Source of the DNA: Bactrocera neohumeralis
Lineage: Eukaryota; Arthropoda; Insecta; Diptera; Tephritidae
Length of the DNA: 64,000 nt
Direction of reading: 5' to 3'
NCBI RefSeq assembly: GCF_024586455.1
Contig: NW_026089624.1
Coordinates: forward strand, 19,063,341-19,127,340
A model generated the notes under the pieces. It worked only from the letters and a program-made list of their open reading frames with translations, had not been told where the DNA came from and did no database searches. The position numbers and the translations under genes were made by a program. This document shows, in pieces, positions 1-10,283 of the stretch. Numbering within the stretch: position 1 is the stretch's first letter; every line of letters starts with the position of its first letter.

Positions 1-520
1 TAGCGCCATCTTGTTGAATCTAACAAACTTTTTGTTGCCAAAAATGGAAGAACTGAACTTGGTTGACATGTGGTTTCAACAAGATGGCGCTACATGCCAC
101 ACAGCTCGCGATTCTATGGCCATTTTGAGGGAAAACTTCGGAGAACAATTCATCTCAAGAAATGGACCCGTAAGTTGGCCACCAAGATCATGCGATTTAA
201 CGCCTTTAGACTATTTTTGGTGGGGCTACGTCAAGTCTAAAGTCTACAGAAATAAGCCAGCAACTATTCCAGCTTTGGAAGACAACATTTCCGAAGAAAT
301 TCGGGCTATTCCGGCGAAATGCTCGAAAAAGTTGCCCAAAATTGACTTTCGAATGGACCACCTAAGACGCAGCCGCGGTCAACATTTAAATGAAATTATC
401 TTCAAAAAGTAAATGTCATGAACCAATCTAACGTTTCAAATAAAGAACCGATGAGATTTTGCAAATTTTATGCGTTTTTTTTTTTTAAAAAAGTTATCAA
501 GCTCTTAAAAAATCACCCGA
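1..520 (+). mobile_element. rosa-type (DD41D) mariner, 3' fragment
   Basis: This is the 3' part of a mariner element and is nearly the same sequence as the fuller copy at 60959-62254. Homology starts at about base 19, covers the C-terminal transposase (19-412) and 3' UTR, and ends in the terminal repeat whose outer bases read aatcacccga (511-520), followed by a TA target. Bases 1-18 are not the expected upstream sequence. They are the exact reverse complement of 75-92 inside the same element, so the left border is an inverted junction. Family assignment rests on the 41-residue spacing between the second and third catalytic Asp in the translated product. Confidence 0.85.
19..412 (+). pseudogene. 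mariner transposase, C-terminal fragment
   Basis: The translation covers about the last 130 residues of a DDE/D transposase. It holds the second catalytic Asp in FQQDGATCHTA and the third in CDLTPLDYF, 41 residues apart, which matches the DD41D rosa mariner group. The N-terminal DNA-binding domain and first Asp are missing, so it cannot be functional alone. Near the end (about 305-365) several single-base indels against the 62 kb copy shift the frame and then restore it, giving a locally altered stretch before the shared C-terminal RGQHLNEIIFKK. At about 47 it has the extra G that the 62 kb copy lacks, so this copy is in frame there. Confidence 0.8.
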
Positions 521-522
521 TA

Positions 523-2400
523 TAAAACTAATTGCTACAAGCACTGCCGTAAAATTTACGCATATTATGGTTCTAGGGTTAAATACTTACTTTTGAAAAA
601 TTTGTCAAAAACTAATTTGTAGTAGGCAGCAAATGCATTTGTTCGCAATGAATTAAGTTAACTTTGGAGGCAACAACGCAAACAAAACAGCTGAGTGATG
701 TTACCAAGTAGCGAAAAAACTATCGTGCTTGCCAGTCTGGTACTTCGTTACAAGGTAAAACGATAATCTGTTAATTTTACAAAAACAAAACCCACGTTAA
801 AAACTACCGAGTAACGACTAACGAATTAACAAAGCTGGTCTGAATACCCCTATTGTTATGGTATGGCTCCCGGCAAAGTTAGAGCGGTAGCAAAGCAAAA
901 TGAAATGCTGTAGCATAGTTTTTCAAACGCTGCCTAAAAGTATTTTTCAATCAACATGTTGTAAATTTGTAAGACTAAAACTGTCCCGGCTTCAGCTGTC
1001 TTGTATTTGAAGTAATACTTATTTTAAAATTTTGAAAAGTTTCTCGATTCTCTAAGTTCAGAACCAACCTTGAATTTGAAAGATATATCTATGGATTTCG
1101 ATATTTAATATTAATTATATATTATGTACACGTAGTACAAAATATTTAAGTACATATAACATCTTTATTCTAAAATCTGTAAACCGCAAAACCCTTATAA
1201 ATTTTCTAATCACCTATCCTTTTATCCTTTTCGTAGTCATTTAAAGAAACGGATTGGTCTTTGACATACAAACAAAAATTCATTAGTCGCGATATTTATG
1301 AAACTAAAAAAAATAAGTGAACAGTGTATCCTATTATTTGCGCTAAATGTAGTTTGACAACAATCGTTGTGGGTACCTATTGAAGTGGCAACAAAGTAGA
1401 GCGTATTTCAAGCATAAATTTCTAACTAAATTAATCGTATTGATTTCTTTCAAACATGAAGCATGATGAAAGCTTCAAAAAGATACCTTCAATAAAAACT
1501 GATTCAGTATACAGCATATAAAGTCCAATCAACCGAGCAAAACCCTTTTAATTTGTTTCCACCTCTCACCCTCTCGAATGTTTCTCTTTAAACATTAGCC
1601 CAAATTTAATTCTAAGGGGTCACTATGTATTTTTATTTAAGTTTCTTATTTAATAACACCGGAAAAAATTGACACATGATTACCGTTGTTTTTTACAATA
1701 TTCTATTTTATATTCTTAAAGTTTAATCTTGGCTGTACTAAATTTTAAGACAAAGTACGACAATCTTTTTAAGAAGAGTAGTTACAGCCATTTATTTGAT
1801 TTGATTTACTAAATTTTGAATTTTGGTTAATTAGTTTGCAAAAAATAATTTGACCTCTAACATCGCGTAGCAAATCAATGTGTAAAGATTACCAGTTGCT
1901 ATTATGCAAAAAGCATATTCGGCTGATAGGAGTTAGAAAACAAATTCAAACGTTAATAGTGTTCCCCGTCATTGCTAGAGTATTAGTATAAAAGCCATAA
2001 AAACACAAAAAAATACTTTGCATTTTTTCAGATCATGATTTTAATCATGACATATTGAGGATCCGACGCTTTTTCTATCACATTAATATAAGAAACATAC
2101 TAAAATGGTTCTTTCTTTGTGTTTAAGTTCTCAAGGGGAACTAAATTTCATTAGAGGATAAAAATTTAACAGCAATTTAAATGTGAAAGACAAAGTGTGA
2201 TGAGACAATAATAGAAATGAAAAGAATGATATTTTCAACAAAAAGGATAAGTGATCGTCTAAATAGGATTGTTTAGAATTATTTCAAATATTTTCGCAAC
2301 GCAAAAGTTAGTGCTACAGAATGTGTAGATATTTATACGTATACTTATGTCTAAAGTTGTAATAGAAGAAAATTTCACAAATTGTTTCTAAAACCCCACA
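523..2400 (+). other. non-coding, ey upstream intron (inferred)
   Basis: This is AT-rich sequence with no convincing coding region. It lies 5' of the first recognised ey exon on the same strand, so it is probably intron or 5' flank. The only recognisable item is the foldback-arm fragment at 867-932. I see no promoter or other defined element. Confidence 0.4.
867..932 (+). repeat. solo fragment of the foldback/hAT-like MITE arm
   Basis: About 65 bases beginning ggctcccggcaaag and ending agtttttcaaacgctg match the outer end of the right arm of the foldback element at 9822-10136. Both stop at the same acgctg edge, whose reverse complement cagcgtttg looks like a hAT-style terminus. This fixes the outer boundary of the family. 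Confidence 0.6.
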
Positions 2401-2404
2401 AGCA

Positions 2405-4390
2405 TCTTTCTTCCTCTTCTTTTGTAGAAGCTGCTTACGCGGTTATAGTCGAGTCAACGCGCCAGTCGTCTCTTTTTTTCGGATTGTGGTGCCGATTGGA
2501 GATTCCAGGCGAGGTCAGGTCCTTCCAAGGTCTTCCTCTTCTCTTTGCTTCCCCCGGCGAGTACTGCGTTGAATACTGGAACTGGAGTGTTTTCGTTCAT
2601 TCGCACGACATGACCCAGCCAGCGTAGCCGCTGTCTTTTATTTCGCTGAACTATGTCAATGTCATCGTATATCTCATCGTTCCATCGAATGCGATAATCG
2701 CCGGCGCCGACGCGCAAAGAACCATAAATCTTTCGCAGAACTTTCCTCTCTAAAACTCGTAACATCGGCTCATCAGATGTAGTCATCGTCCACGCCTCTG
2801 CACCATATAGCAGGACGGGAATACTGAGTGACTTATATAGTTTGGTTTTTGTTCGTCGAAATAGGACTTTACTTCTCAATTGCCTACTCAGTTCAAAGTA
2901 GCACCTGTTGGCAAGAGATATTCTGCGTTGGATTTCGAGGCTGACTTTGTTGTTGGTGTTGATGCTGTTTTCAAGATAGACGAAATTGTCTAAAACTTCG
3001 AAGATATGACTGTCAACAATGAAGTGGGTGCCTAGTCGCTAGTGCGACGACTGTTTGTTTGATGACAGGAGATATTTCGTCTTGCCCTCGTTTACTACCG
3101 CGCCCATTCGCTTCGCTGCCTTATCCATTCTCGAGAAAGCAGAACTAACGGCGCGGTTGTTAAGGCCAATGATATACGTATCAACATCATCAGCATACGC
3201 CAGCAGCTGTACACTCTTATAGAAGATTGTACCTTCTCTGTTTAGTTCTGTAGCTCGAATTATTTTTTTCCAGAAGTTGGTTGAAGAAGTCACCCAAAAA
3301 GGAGTTGCCTTGTCTGAAACCTCGTTTGGTATCGAATGGCTTGGAGATTATATATGCTCCTTATCAGTTCTCCGCCGCCGTGTTTGAATAGCTCGGCCGG
3401 CAATCCATCTGCCCCCGCCACTTTGTTGTTCCTCAGACGGGTAATTGCTATTCGAACTTCTTCATGGTCGAGCAATGGAACATCTGCTCCATCCTCATCG
3501 ATTGGGGAATCGGGTTCGACTTCTTCTGGCGTTATACTTTCACTGCTATTCAGCAGGCTGGAGAAGTGTTCCTCATCGAACCACCTGTTCTTTCGACCTT
3601 TCCAAGAACCAGTGGTTTCTCTAGCAGTTATATGTAGGGAGCTTGAAATGCCATTCTACAGTTCCCTTATACCAAGATTTAGAGAGCAGGAGTGCAAGTG
3701 GAACAGAAAACCATTACGGCTGTCTGTTGTGATTATAGTTCCTCTATGTCGTACCTTCCCTGTTAATGGGGTGCCTATCTTCGCTACAAACAGGTAGCGG
3801 TCCGAGTCGATGTTAGGTCTTGGGAGCGTACAGAGTCAAGGACACTGGAAACATGGCGTCCATCTATTACGGTATGATCGATCTGGAGATAGCCATGTAG
3901 TGTGATGAAGTTTATTGTCTTGGAATCTAGTATTTTCAAACAATCGTATTTCAGAGCCCCTGCAAAGCCAATCAGCCTCATCCCATTTGCTGAGCTTTTT
4001 TATGGAGGCAGGATTTTTCAACTGTTTCAAAGAAGCCTTCTGTACTCACACTGGCCTTAAAATCGGCAAACACAATTTTTACTTCGTGACGGGGAGCGTG
4101 CTCCAGCCGCTCATAAAGGCATCTTTAGTCATGTTCTTCTCTGCTGTCGCGACTTGAATTAGTGTTGTGGACAAATTTTTCTCTGATTCGGATTGCGGCT
4201 AGACGTTCATCCACCGGAGTGGAAGCCAAGACTAGACTACTGAGTCTTTCTCCCACCACGAATACTCGTCCATCGCATTTCTTGAACGGCAGTGATGTCA
4301 GCCTTTACTTTTACGAGGACATCAACCAGCTTGGCAGCGGAACTTTCCCAATTAAGGGACTGAATATTCCAGGTACATGTCCTTAAATCA
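2405..4390 (-). mobile_element. RTE-clade non-LTR retrotransposon, degenerate copy A
   Basis: This is a minus-strand copy of the RTE-like family found about ten times in the window (endonuclease plus reverse transcriptase, craniofacial-development-protein-2-like). Its 3' end is on the left: a TTC-rich tail (about 2409-2424), then the conserved end gcttacgcggttatag. The order going right is RT C-terminus (2454-2879, motifs LLYGAEAWT and RLRWLGHVVRM), the YADD region (3039-3293), an upstream RT piece (3290-3475), and decayed endonuclease up to TWNIQSLNWE and ITAVQEMRWT (4237-4422). Many stops and frameshifts show it is dead. It sits in the intron just upstream of the first ey paired-box exon. 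Confidence 0.85.
2454..2879 (-). pseudogene. RTE reverse transcriptase C-terminal fragment
   Basis: This 141-residue open stretch matches the post-catalytic part of the RTE polyprotein seen at 27873-28247 and 44434-44739. It begins at RSKVLFRRTKTKLYKSL and continues through the LLYGAEAWT thumb motif and RLRWLGHVVRMNENT near its end. It has no catalytic motif of its own. The neighbouring piece at 3039-3293 carries the YADD box, separated by indels, so this is one broken ORF rather than a gene. Confidence 0.75.
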
Positions 4391-4723
4391 TAGTCATAAG
4401 TGAGATCTTTTACATCTGACACAAGGGTTGCTCACGATTCCCGGGTCATGCTTACTTAGAAGCATGACTATACCCCAGTACCCCCCTCGGTTGACTTTAT
4501 GTCTAATATATTGGTCAATCTGGTCAAAAATGGAAAAAAATCGGATCAATACTACGCTGGGCTCCCTTATACCTAATAAAATAATTTCAAACTTTATATT
4601 GATTGGTTCAATTTCACCCGAACTTAGCCTTCCTTACTTGTTTAGATATTATTTGAATGTATTGTAATTAATTATGAAGTTGAGAATCATTAATTGTTAT
4701 AACGACTTTTCTTGTCTTAGCAG

Positions 4724-4889
4724 GTCATAGCGGTGTAAATCAATTAGGAGGCGTATTCGTGGGAGGACGCCCATTACCTGATTCTACTCGTCAAAAAATC
4801 GTTGAGTTGGCCCACTCAGGAGCACGACCTTGTGATATATCCCGCATATTACAAGTTTCTAATGGCTGCGTCAGTAAGATTTTGGGCAG
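4724..4889 (+). CDS. ey: eyeless (Pax6) exon: paired domain, N-terminal PAI part
   Basis: This exon encodes the first 54 full residues of the paired domain, from HSGVNQLGGVFVGGRP to SNGCVSKILG. It includes the PAI helix-turn-helix (ARPCDISRILQVSNGCVSKIL), which contacts DNA in the major groove. The glycine variant FVGGRP is typical of ey rather than its paralogue toy, whose version as I recall it reads YVNGRP. The acceptor is cttagcag ending at 4723. The first two bases complete a Gly codon begun in an upstream exon not seen here. The donor gttagt starts at 4890, and the exon ends with AG, the first two bases of the Arg codon completed in the next exon. Pax6 proteins are nuclear transcription factors; in flies ey drives eye and mushroom-body development. 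Confidence 0.95.
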
Positions 4890-4995
4890 GTTAGTAGTAA
4901 TAGTCAAATTAGTTAAAAGCTAAAGTGAATCAAACGTTATATCTACATAAAAAGCCATTTAATACAATTTTCTTTTCTTGATGAATTTCTTTCAG

Positions 4996-5176
4996 ATATT
5001 ATGAAACTGGAAGCATACGACCACGAGCTATTGGTGGTTCTAAGCCACGAGTGGCCACCGCAGAGGTTGTGAGTAAGATTTCACTTTACAAACGCGAATG
5101 TCCTAGCATTTTTGCGTGGGAGATACGTGACCGGTTATTGCAGGAATGCATTTGCACTAACGAAAATATACCTAGT
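4996..5176 (+). CDS. ey: eyeless (Pax6) exon: paired domain, linker and RED part
   Basis: This exon continues in frame after a 106-base intron (acceptor ttcag ending at 4995, donor gtaagt at 5177). Its first base completes an Arg codon. Sixty residues follow, from YYETGSIRPRAIGGSKPRV to CICTNENIPS, covering the paired-domain linker and most of the C-terminal RED helix-turn-helix. As I recall fly ey, most residues match. Three differences are SKISLYKREC (Leu where I expect Gln), LLQECICTNEN (Cys-Ile where I expect Asn-Val) and Glu for Asp. The exon ends in phase 0 after the AGT Ser codon, matching the start of the exon at 13260. Confidence 0.95.
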
Positions 5177-7249
5177 GTAAGTTATTCAACAAACTGAAAA
5201 TATACACCTGCATATAATATAATTTTATCTAATTTTTATAAAATGTAAAATGTTTAGAAAGTTTGTATTTTATTCAAATGTTTATTATACTACTTGCCCC
5301 CTAAACCGTCCGTTTACAGTTTTTCACCCTAACCGCAGATGAGCCAAAAATTTATCCAAGTGTATGTAGACACTAGAAAAAACCACAAAGCATGTACACA
5401 CATACGAGCACGTAATCTCGAAGTACCGAATTTCTACAGTATTAATGCTATCTGCTATGTTAACTTCATTTTTAAGATTTGCTCGTGTTGTCACCAACTT
5501 TCATTTAGTTGTACGACCCCCATTGTCCTTAATTTCTTTTTTCTCCCAATTGTTGACACCTCTATCCACCCTTACTGTCGCAATCATTTAAGCACATATT
5601 TAGCATTTCTTATTTGCTCTATTCAACTTTCCTTATTATTTACTTCTCGCTCTGTTGCTTAAACGCTTCAATGGTTGAAACACGCTTGATTTATTCCAGC
5701 CAGCAAATCGACGTACGCACAGCTTCTCAGAGTGAGTGTTGAGGCCAATTGGAAGTAAGGGCATCAATTTTGGTTAAGAGAGTGTGAAAACCTCATTGTC
5801 GTCGTGACAAGCGTGACGGAATGACATTTTTTATTTAATATTTAATTTAGGGGTGAATAATTTAGGATGCAAAGTGTTTGACGGATTGTAAATCTATAGA
5901 TATATACAAAGGAAAATATACGAGCATTATTGATACCTTTTGGCTTAAAGACTGATCGGTTTGCATTGGTTTTAAAACCTTAGGGACACTGTGACGAAAC
6001 TAACAAGCCCTCCTTTACTTAGTATTTTCTTCCACATATTCTGTTTATATATGTACAAATGTGTAAGTACATAACGGCTGTTAAGAGTCTTAGACAAATT
6101 ATTAACAAAAATCAATTGGAATATTATTTTAACGACAATAGGAGCAAAATCAATATATCAATATCATATTATGATACGACTTTTGTCGTAACAAATAATT
6201 AACAATAATTAACAAATACCTGTTGTTTATCCAAACTCATTGTTCATTTCAGGGCATTTTATTTTAATAGTATTCATTTCGATTCGAATTAAAGCGTATA
6301 AAAATTAAATTAAACTTTTTATAACAAATTTATCAGCATTATACAAGTACAAATTTTAAACACGTTCATACGTTCATTTTTCAGTTTATAATTTCCGTCT
6401 TTCCGTCTGTCTGTATGTGCATATATACGCGAACGAGCCCTTCAGTTGTCGAGATAACGAAAAGTTAACGATTTTCTTGTTTTCTTATACATTTTTATCT
6501 CTTATTACATTTTTAAGTTGCAAAACTTGTATAGATACATGATCATATTTGCATTAACAGAAAATGTACATTAGTTTAATTTATTTTGAAAACTACATGT
6601 TGGTTCAAATACAAAGTCCCTCGAAATTTTGTATGATAATTATTTATGAATTTTTCACCATATCTCCGTTTGCGACATTTCTATAGTGATTTTTCCACAT
6701 GAATAGACACCCCTACAAAAGATGTAAGGTAGTGCATACTAAACCAAAGAGAATACTGGCATCCTGCCATCCTGTCACATGACCGCACATTTTTAACTCC
6801 CAACTGCCAAACACGCGCTAACAGCACTTCTACTACGCTAAACGATTTCTCCGTTCACTTAGTAAACAATAACGTAAATGATGTACCCACAAAAAGTTCA
6901 ATACAATAACTGAATTTGATTACAATGCAAATGCTATAACAAATAGCAATAATCAAATGTCAACTAAAATCAAACAGAAAGGGCTGAATAAAATTGGTGA
7001 CATAATAAAATAAAGCCCAAGCTTTTTAGCAAAAGAAATTTGCTAAATGTCGCAAAATAATACTGTCTAAAGTATTGTAAAAGAGAAAGTAAAAAATACC
7101 AAATATCCGAAAAATGATTAAATAAATTACAAGTATAATAACAAAAAAAACATGACCTCGCTATATGGAACATTCAAAAATAACTACCAGTTATATAAAA
7201 AATATGTAGCGTTGAATGCAAATTAACTGTGAGATGTCGTTTATGTCAG

Positions 7250-7460
7250 ATTTGGTAAATATATCAAATCAAAAAGTTTTCCATTCAAGCATTTGATTCC
7301 ATTAGCTTATATGACAGCTCTATGCTATAGTGATCCAATCTAAACAAGTTCTTCAAAAATTCGTTGCTTTAAGAATATGACAAATAAAAAAGTTTTTCAT
7401 ACAAGCACTTGATTCTGATCGTTTAGTTTGTGTTGGATGACAATCATAATTCGTATATTA
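7250..7460 (+). repeat. dispersed repeat R2, short copy
   Basis: Two degenerate units of the repeat that is tandem at 28320-29060. Diagnostic strings are aaaaagttttccattcaagc, gattccattagcttatatg and ctatgctatagtgatccaatc, then a second unit starting at about 7385. No coding capacity. Confidence 0.55.
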
Positions 7461-7619
7461 TTGGTCTTAGACTCACTTAGTTTCATTATTACACTTTACT
7501 TCATGTCCGAGATATTTATCTTAAAATCTAGGAATCTAGACTCAAATGTGTACATATGTAATTTAAATGCAAACAAAGAGGCTGAACTAATAATATTTCT
7601 GCCATACGTATGTATATGA

Positions 7620-8250
7620 CGCTCAGCGATTTTTATTAATATAACTCATATATTAACCAATATAAACGATTGAAAACTTATGGTCCGGTTTCGACAATTA
7701 TTAGAGATGGTATCATGAGATATTATACCATTTATGCACAAATTTATTTCGATGTCTTAAATGGCTTTCTATTAGAAGGAATTTGAAATTGTGATATATA
7801 GGTCGTTTGCACAAAGTAATATAAACAGTTGGGACAATGTTATGCACCAAATTTGGTTAAAACCAAAAGGTGAACGGTGCCAATTGTTCAATTTAGCATC
7901 GTCTTCTATGACGTGCTTCTGCATCATATACCATGCAAAATTTATTTCTGTTTACGTTTTTATTTAGTGAGTTATTGCCTTTTGAGTATTTTTGAAAACA
8001 ACATTCATGTATTTGGGGATCCGATTTCAAAACTTTTCACGCTGTACGAAGAGGTGGTCAGCAAGTTTGGTTAATGTAGCTATATTGGTTTGTGGGATTT
8101 GACATATCAAAATTTTTAACCGCACTTGCTTTCTCTACTGATACTTACTGTACCAAACATTTATCATTATTTGTATCTTATTTACATTTTTTATGTTTTC
8201 ACTGAACGGCATGAAATGGGCGTGAAAATAATCAGGGTTCTCATTTACTA
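7620..8250 (+). repeat. dispersed repeat R1, degenerate copy
   Basis: This resembles the longer copy at 18405-19690: cacatattaaccgatat-like text, then ggtgaacggtgcc, then the line ending gttttcactgaacggc (compare gttttcggtcaatggc near 19510). It is very AT-rich and non-coding, and open frames here are chance. The right end merges into the foldback arm. Confidence 0.45.
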
Positions 8251-8282
8251 CTCCGTAGCAGCAAAATTTCTAAAATTATTGC

Positions 8283-8556
8283 TATGCTATCGCTACCGCT
8301 TTCACTTTGTCGGGAGCCGCAGCATAGCCTTAGCATAAAAATGTAAAGTATGTGCTCTACTCTGCTCCGAGTTTTGTTAGGTAAAAAACTATAGCTGGAG
8401 CGGGAGCAAAAAATTAAATTCTGCGCTATGCTCTGGCGTAGCGGTAGCAAAAAATTGGGAGCGGTAGCACAGCAGAGCAAATCAAAATTTTCATGTGCTA
8501 CAGCTCCCGAATGTGTTTGTTGTTTTTTTTTTCTTTTTTGCAATTTTCTGGCATTT
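8283..8556 (+). repeat. foldback left arm
   Basis: Inverted partner of 9822-10136. It reads outward-in from gctatcgctaccgct to ttttttgcaattttctggca. The first about 25 bases differ from the partner, suggesting damage at the terminus. Confidence 0.75.
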
Positions 8557-9249
8557 ACAAGTATGGTACAAGTTGGTATATAAAAGAAAGTCGTTTATAA
8601 CTCAAGAATGGCTGAACCGATTTGGCTTAAAATTGGTGGGGACGTAGTTTAAAAGCAGGGTAAGGACATAGAATACATTTTATCTCTTTATGCTAAAATT
8701 TAATACAGCTTATAAATACAAAAATTATATTTCAAATCATAAGCATTTGTTCAAAATTTATGTAAGAATCATTTGAAAATTTTAGTAATTCAAAAATAGA
8801 AAGAAATAAGTAAAAATTTTCATTTCCAAACATGCTTAGTATATGGGTTATACTGATTTTGCTTCTTAACCAGGTAGTTTTTTTTAAGACGAGCCCGTCC
8901 GATATATTTAATATCACAACAAAAAATGGCACTGGAATTTTCATCGTCAAGGCACTGCGGATACTTTGCTAGATTATTGGTCAAGGACGCAAATGCATTC
9001 ATAACAAACCAAACGCGATATCTAACGTTAAGATAATACGGAATAATTGGAGTGTTGATAAAAAGGTTTATTATAATTTTAGATATACAGAAATCTTTTC
9101 GATTCTTTGCAATATACATTGAAGTATGTATATGCGTACAATTTCAAACTGATTCTTCCTAAAAAATTATAAAATTACTAAATATTGGGAATGGTAGAAT
9201 AGAACTGCAAATACACAGTGCAATGGATTAACACATTCGCGTAAATTGC

Positions 9250-9302
9250 GGGAATTCCCGTCATTCATGTTTCCTTCAATAAAACAATTGCCGGAATTCC
9301 CG
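9250..9302 (+). promoter_or_regulatory. paired GGGAATTCCC-like palindromes
   Basis: GGGAATTCCC at 9250-9259 and GGAATTCCC at 9293-9301 (within ccggaattcccg) lie 43 bases apart inside the foldback centre. GGGAATTCCC is a textbook Rel/NF-kB-type palindrome. Here it may simply be part of a repeat, because a TTAA precedes it at 9228 and piggyBac-like short elements can begin this way. Function is not shown by the sequence. Confidence 0.25.
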
Positions 9303-9344
9303 CCATTTCTTCCGCACATATAAAAATGCCATAAAATACCTCTG

Positions 9345-9537
9345 ATTTGTAGGAATTTAAAGATAAAAATCAGGATTGTAGTGTATTTTCTATGGAAAAT
9401 TTTTACATGCCTCGGTCCAGTTCTTAATGTAAATATTTAGGGCTAAAATTTTCAGGGAGTTTTTTTTTGGGGTATTTCCAAGGAAATTTCGTGACGGGAC
9501 TGAAAAAAATTAATAGTTAAAAAAAAACACCTTAATG
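9345..9537 (+). repeat. dispersed repeat R3 (about 190 bp), copy 1
   Basis: This shares a continuous block with the reverse complement of 26843-27020: gattgtagtgtattttctatgg, acatgcctcggtccagttctt, agggctaaaattttcaggga, gaaatttcgtgacgg, then a run of A and acacctta. The right edge is sharp in both copies. No coding capacity; family unknown. Confidence 0.6.
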
Positions 9538-9821
9538 TATATAAAAAGGGGAAAGTATATGTACATAGTTAAAATTAATTTCGAAAATTCATAGTAATTG
9601 AGTATTGTAATACATTTGGAATAGATGATGTTTTTGGTAATATAAAATTGGTAAATTTTTACATAATAAAAAAAAATTTATAATTTATTCAATTATTATC
9701 TAATTCACTTTATTAATATATTTTTTAAAATATTTGATTTTAGATTTATAAAGGCACTTGACGCAACAAGTGCCAAAATGATTTGCATAACATTGTTTTG
9801 TTTGAATTATTCAATTAATTC

Positions 9822-10136
9822 AAATATTATGCCAGAAAATAGCAAAAAAAGAAAAAAACAACAAACACATTCGGGAGCTGTAGCACATGAAAATTTTCAT
9901 TTGCTCCGCTGTGCTACCGCTCCCAATTTTTTGCTACCGCTACGCCAGAGCATAGCGCAGAACTTAATTTTTTGCTCCCGCTCCAGCTATAGTTTTTACC
10001 TAACAAAACTCGGAGCAGAGTAGAGCACATACTTTACATTGTTATGCTAAGGCTATGCTGCGGCTCCCGACAAAGTGAGAGCGGTAGCAAGAGTAAAATG
10101 AAATGCTACGAGAGTAGCGTAGTTTTTCAAACGCTG
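9822..10136 (-). repeat. foldback right arm
   Basis: Reverse complement of the left arm, with a better preserved outer end (agtttttcaaacgctg). An open frame here (9778-10023) is repeat sequence, not a gene. Confidence 0.75.
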
Positions 10137-10283
10137 AAAATAATCCGATTCCGCTTATTTGCAATACACATCTTCCTAGGGCGTCTGTGAACAAGCGACA
10201 TTCCAATTTTTACTCAAGTTATCGATTACACGAACAGACGGAAAGTTGGGCTAGCAGTAACTTGGAATTCAACTCGACTCGTC

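Larger units (their letters stand above)
8283..10136. mobile_element. foldback / long-TIR non-autonomous DNA element
   Basis: Two arms of about 275-315 bases lie in inverted orientation around a 1.27 kb AT-rich centre. Over about 235 bases the arms differ at fewer than ten positions by eye. Shared landmarks are ctttgtcgggagccgcagca, gagttttgttaggtaaaa and cagctcccgaatgtgtttg. The right arm ends at acgctg (10131-10136), the same edge as the solo fragment at 867-932. The reverse complement cagcgtttgaaaaact looks like a hAT-type terminus. The extreme left end is diverged. No transposase lies inside, so mobility would need a helper in trans. Confidence 0.7.

Noticed and set aside
4444..4468. Hairpin gtcatgctt-n-aagcatgac near the RTE 5' side
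   Set aside because: A 9-bp stem at an AT-rich transposon edge is easily random, and it is not repeated at other copies.
5339..5662. 107-residue open frame in the ey intron
   Set aside because: No family resemblance, hydrophobic and Cys-rich composition by chance, no splice or start context linking it to ey.
8126..8338. Hydrophobic small proteins (8126, 7428, 6970, 22199)
   Set aside because: AT-rich DNA yields Phe/Leu/Tyr-rich frames by chance; they overlap repeats.
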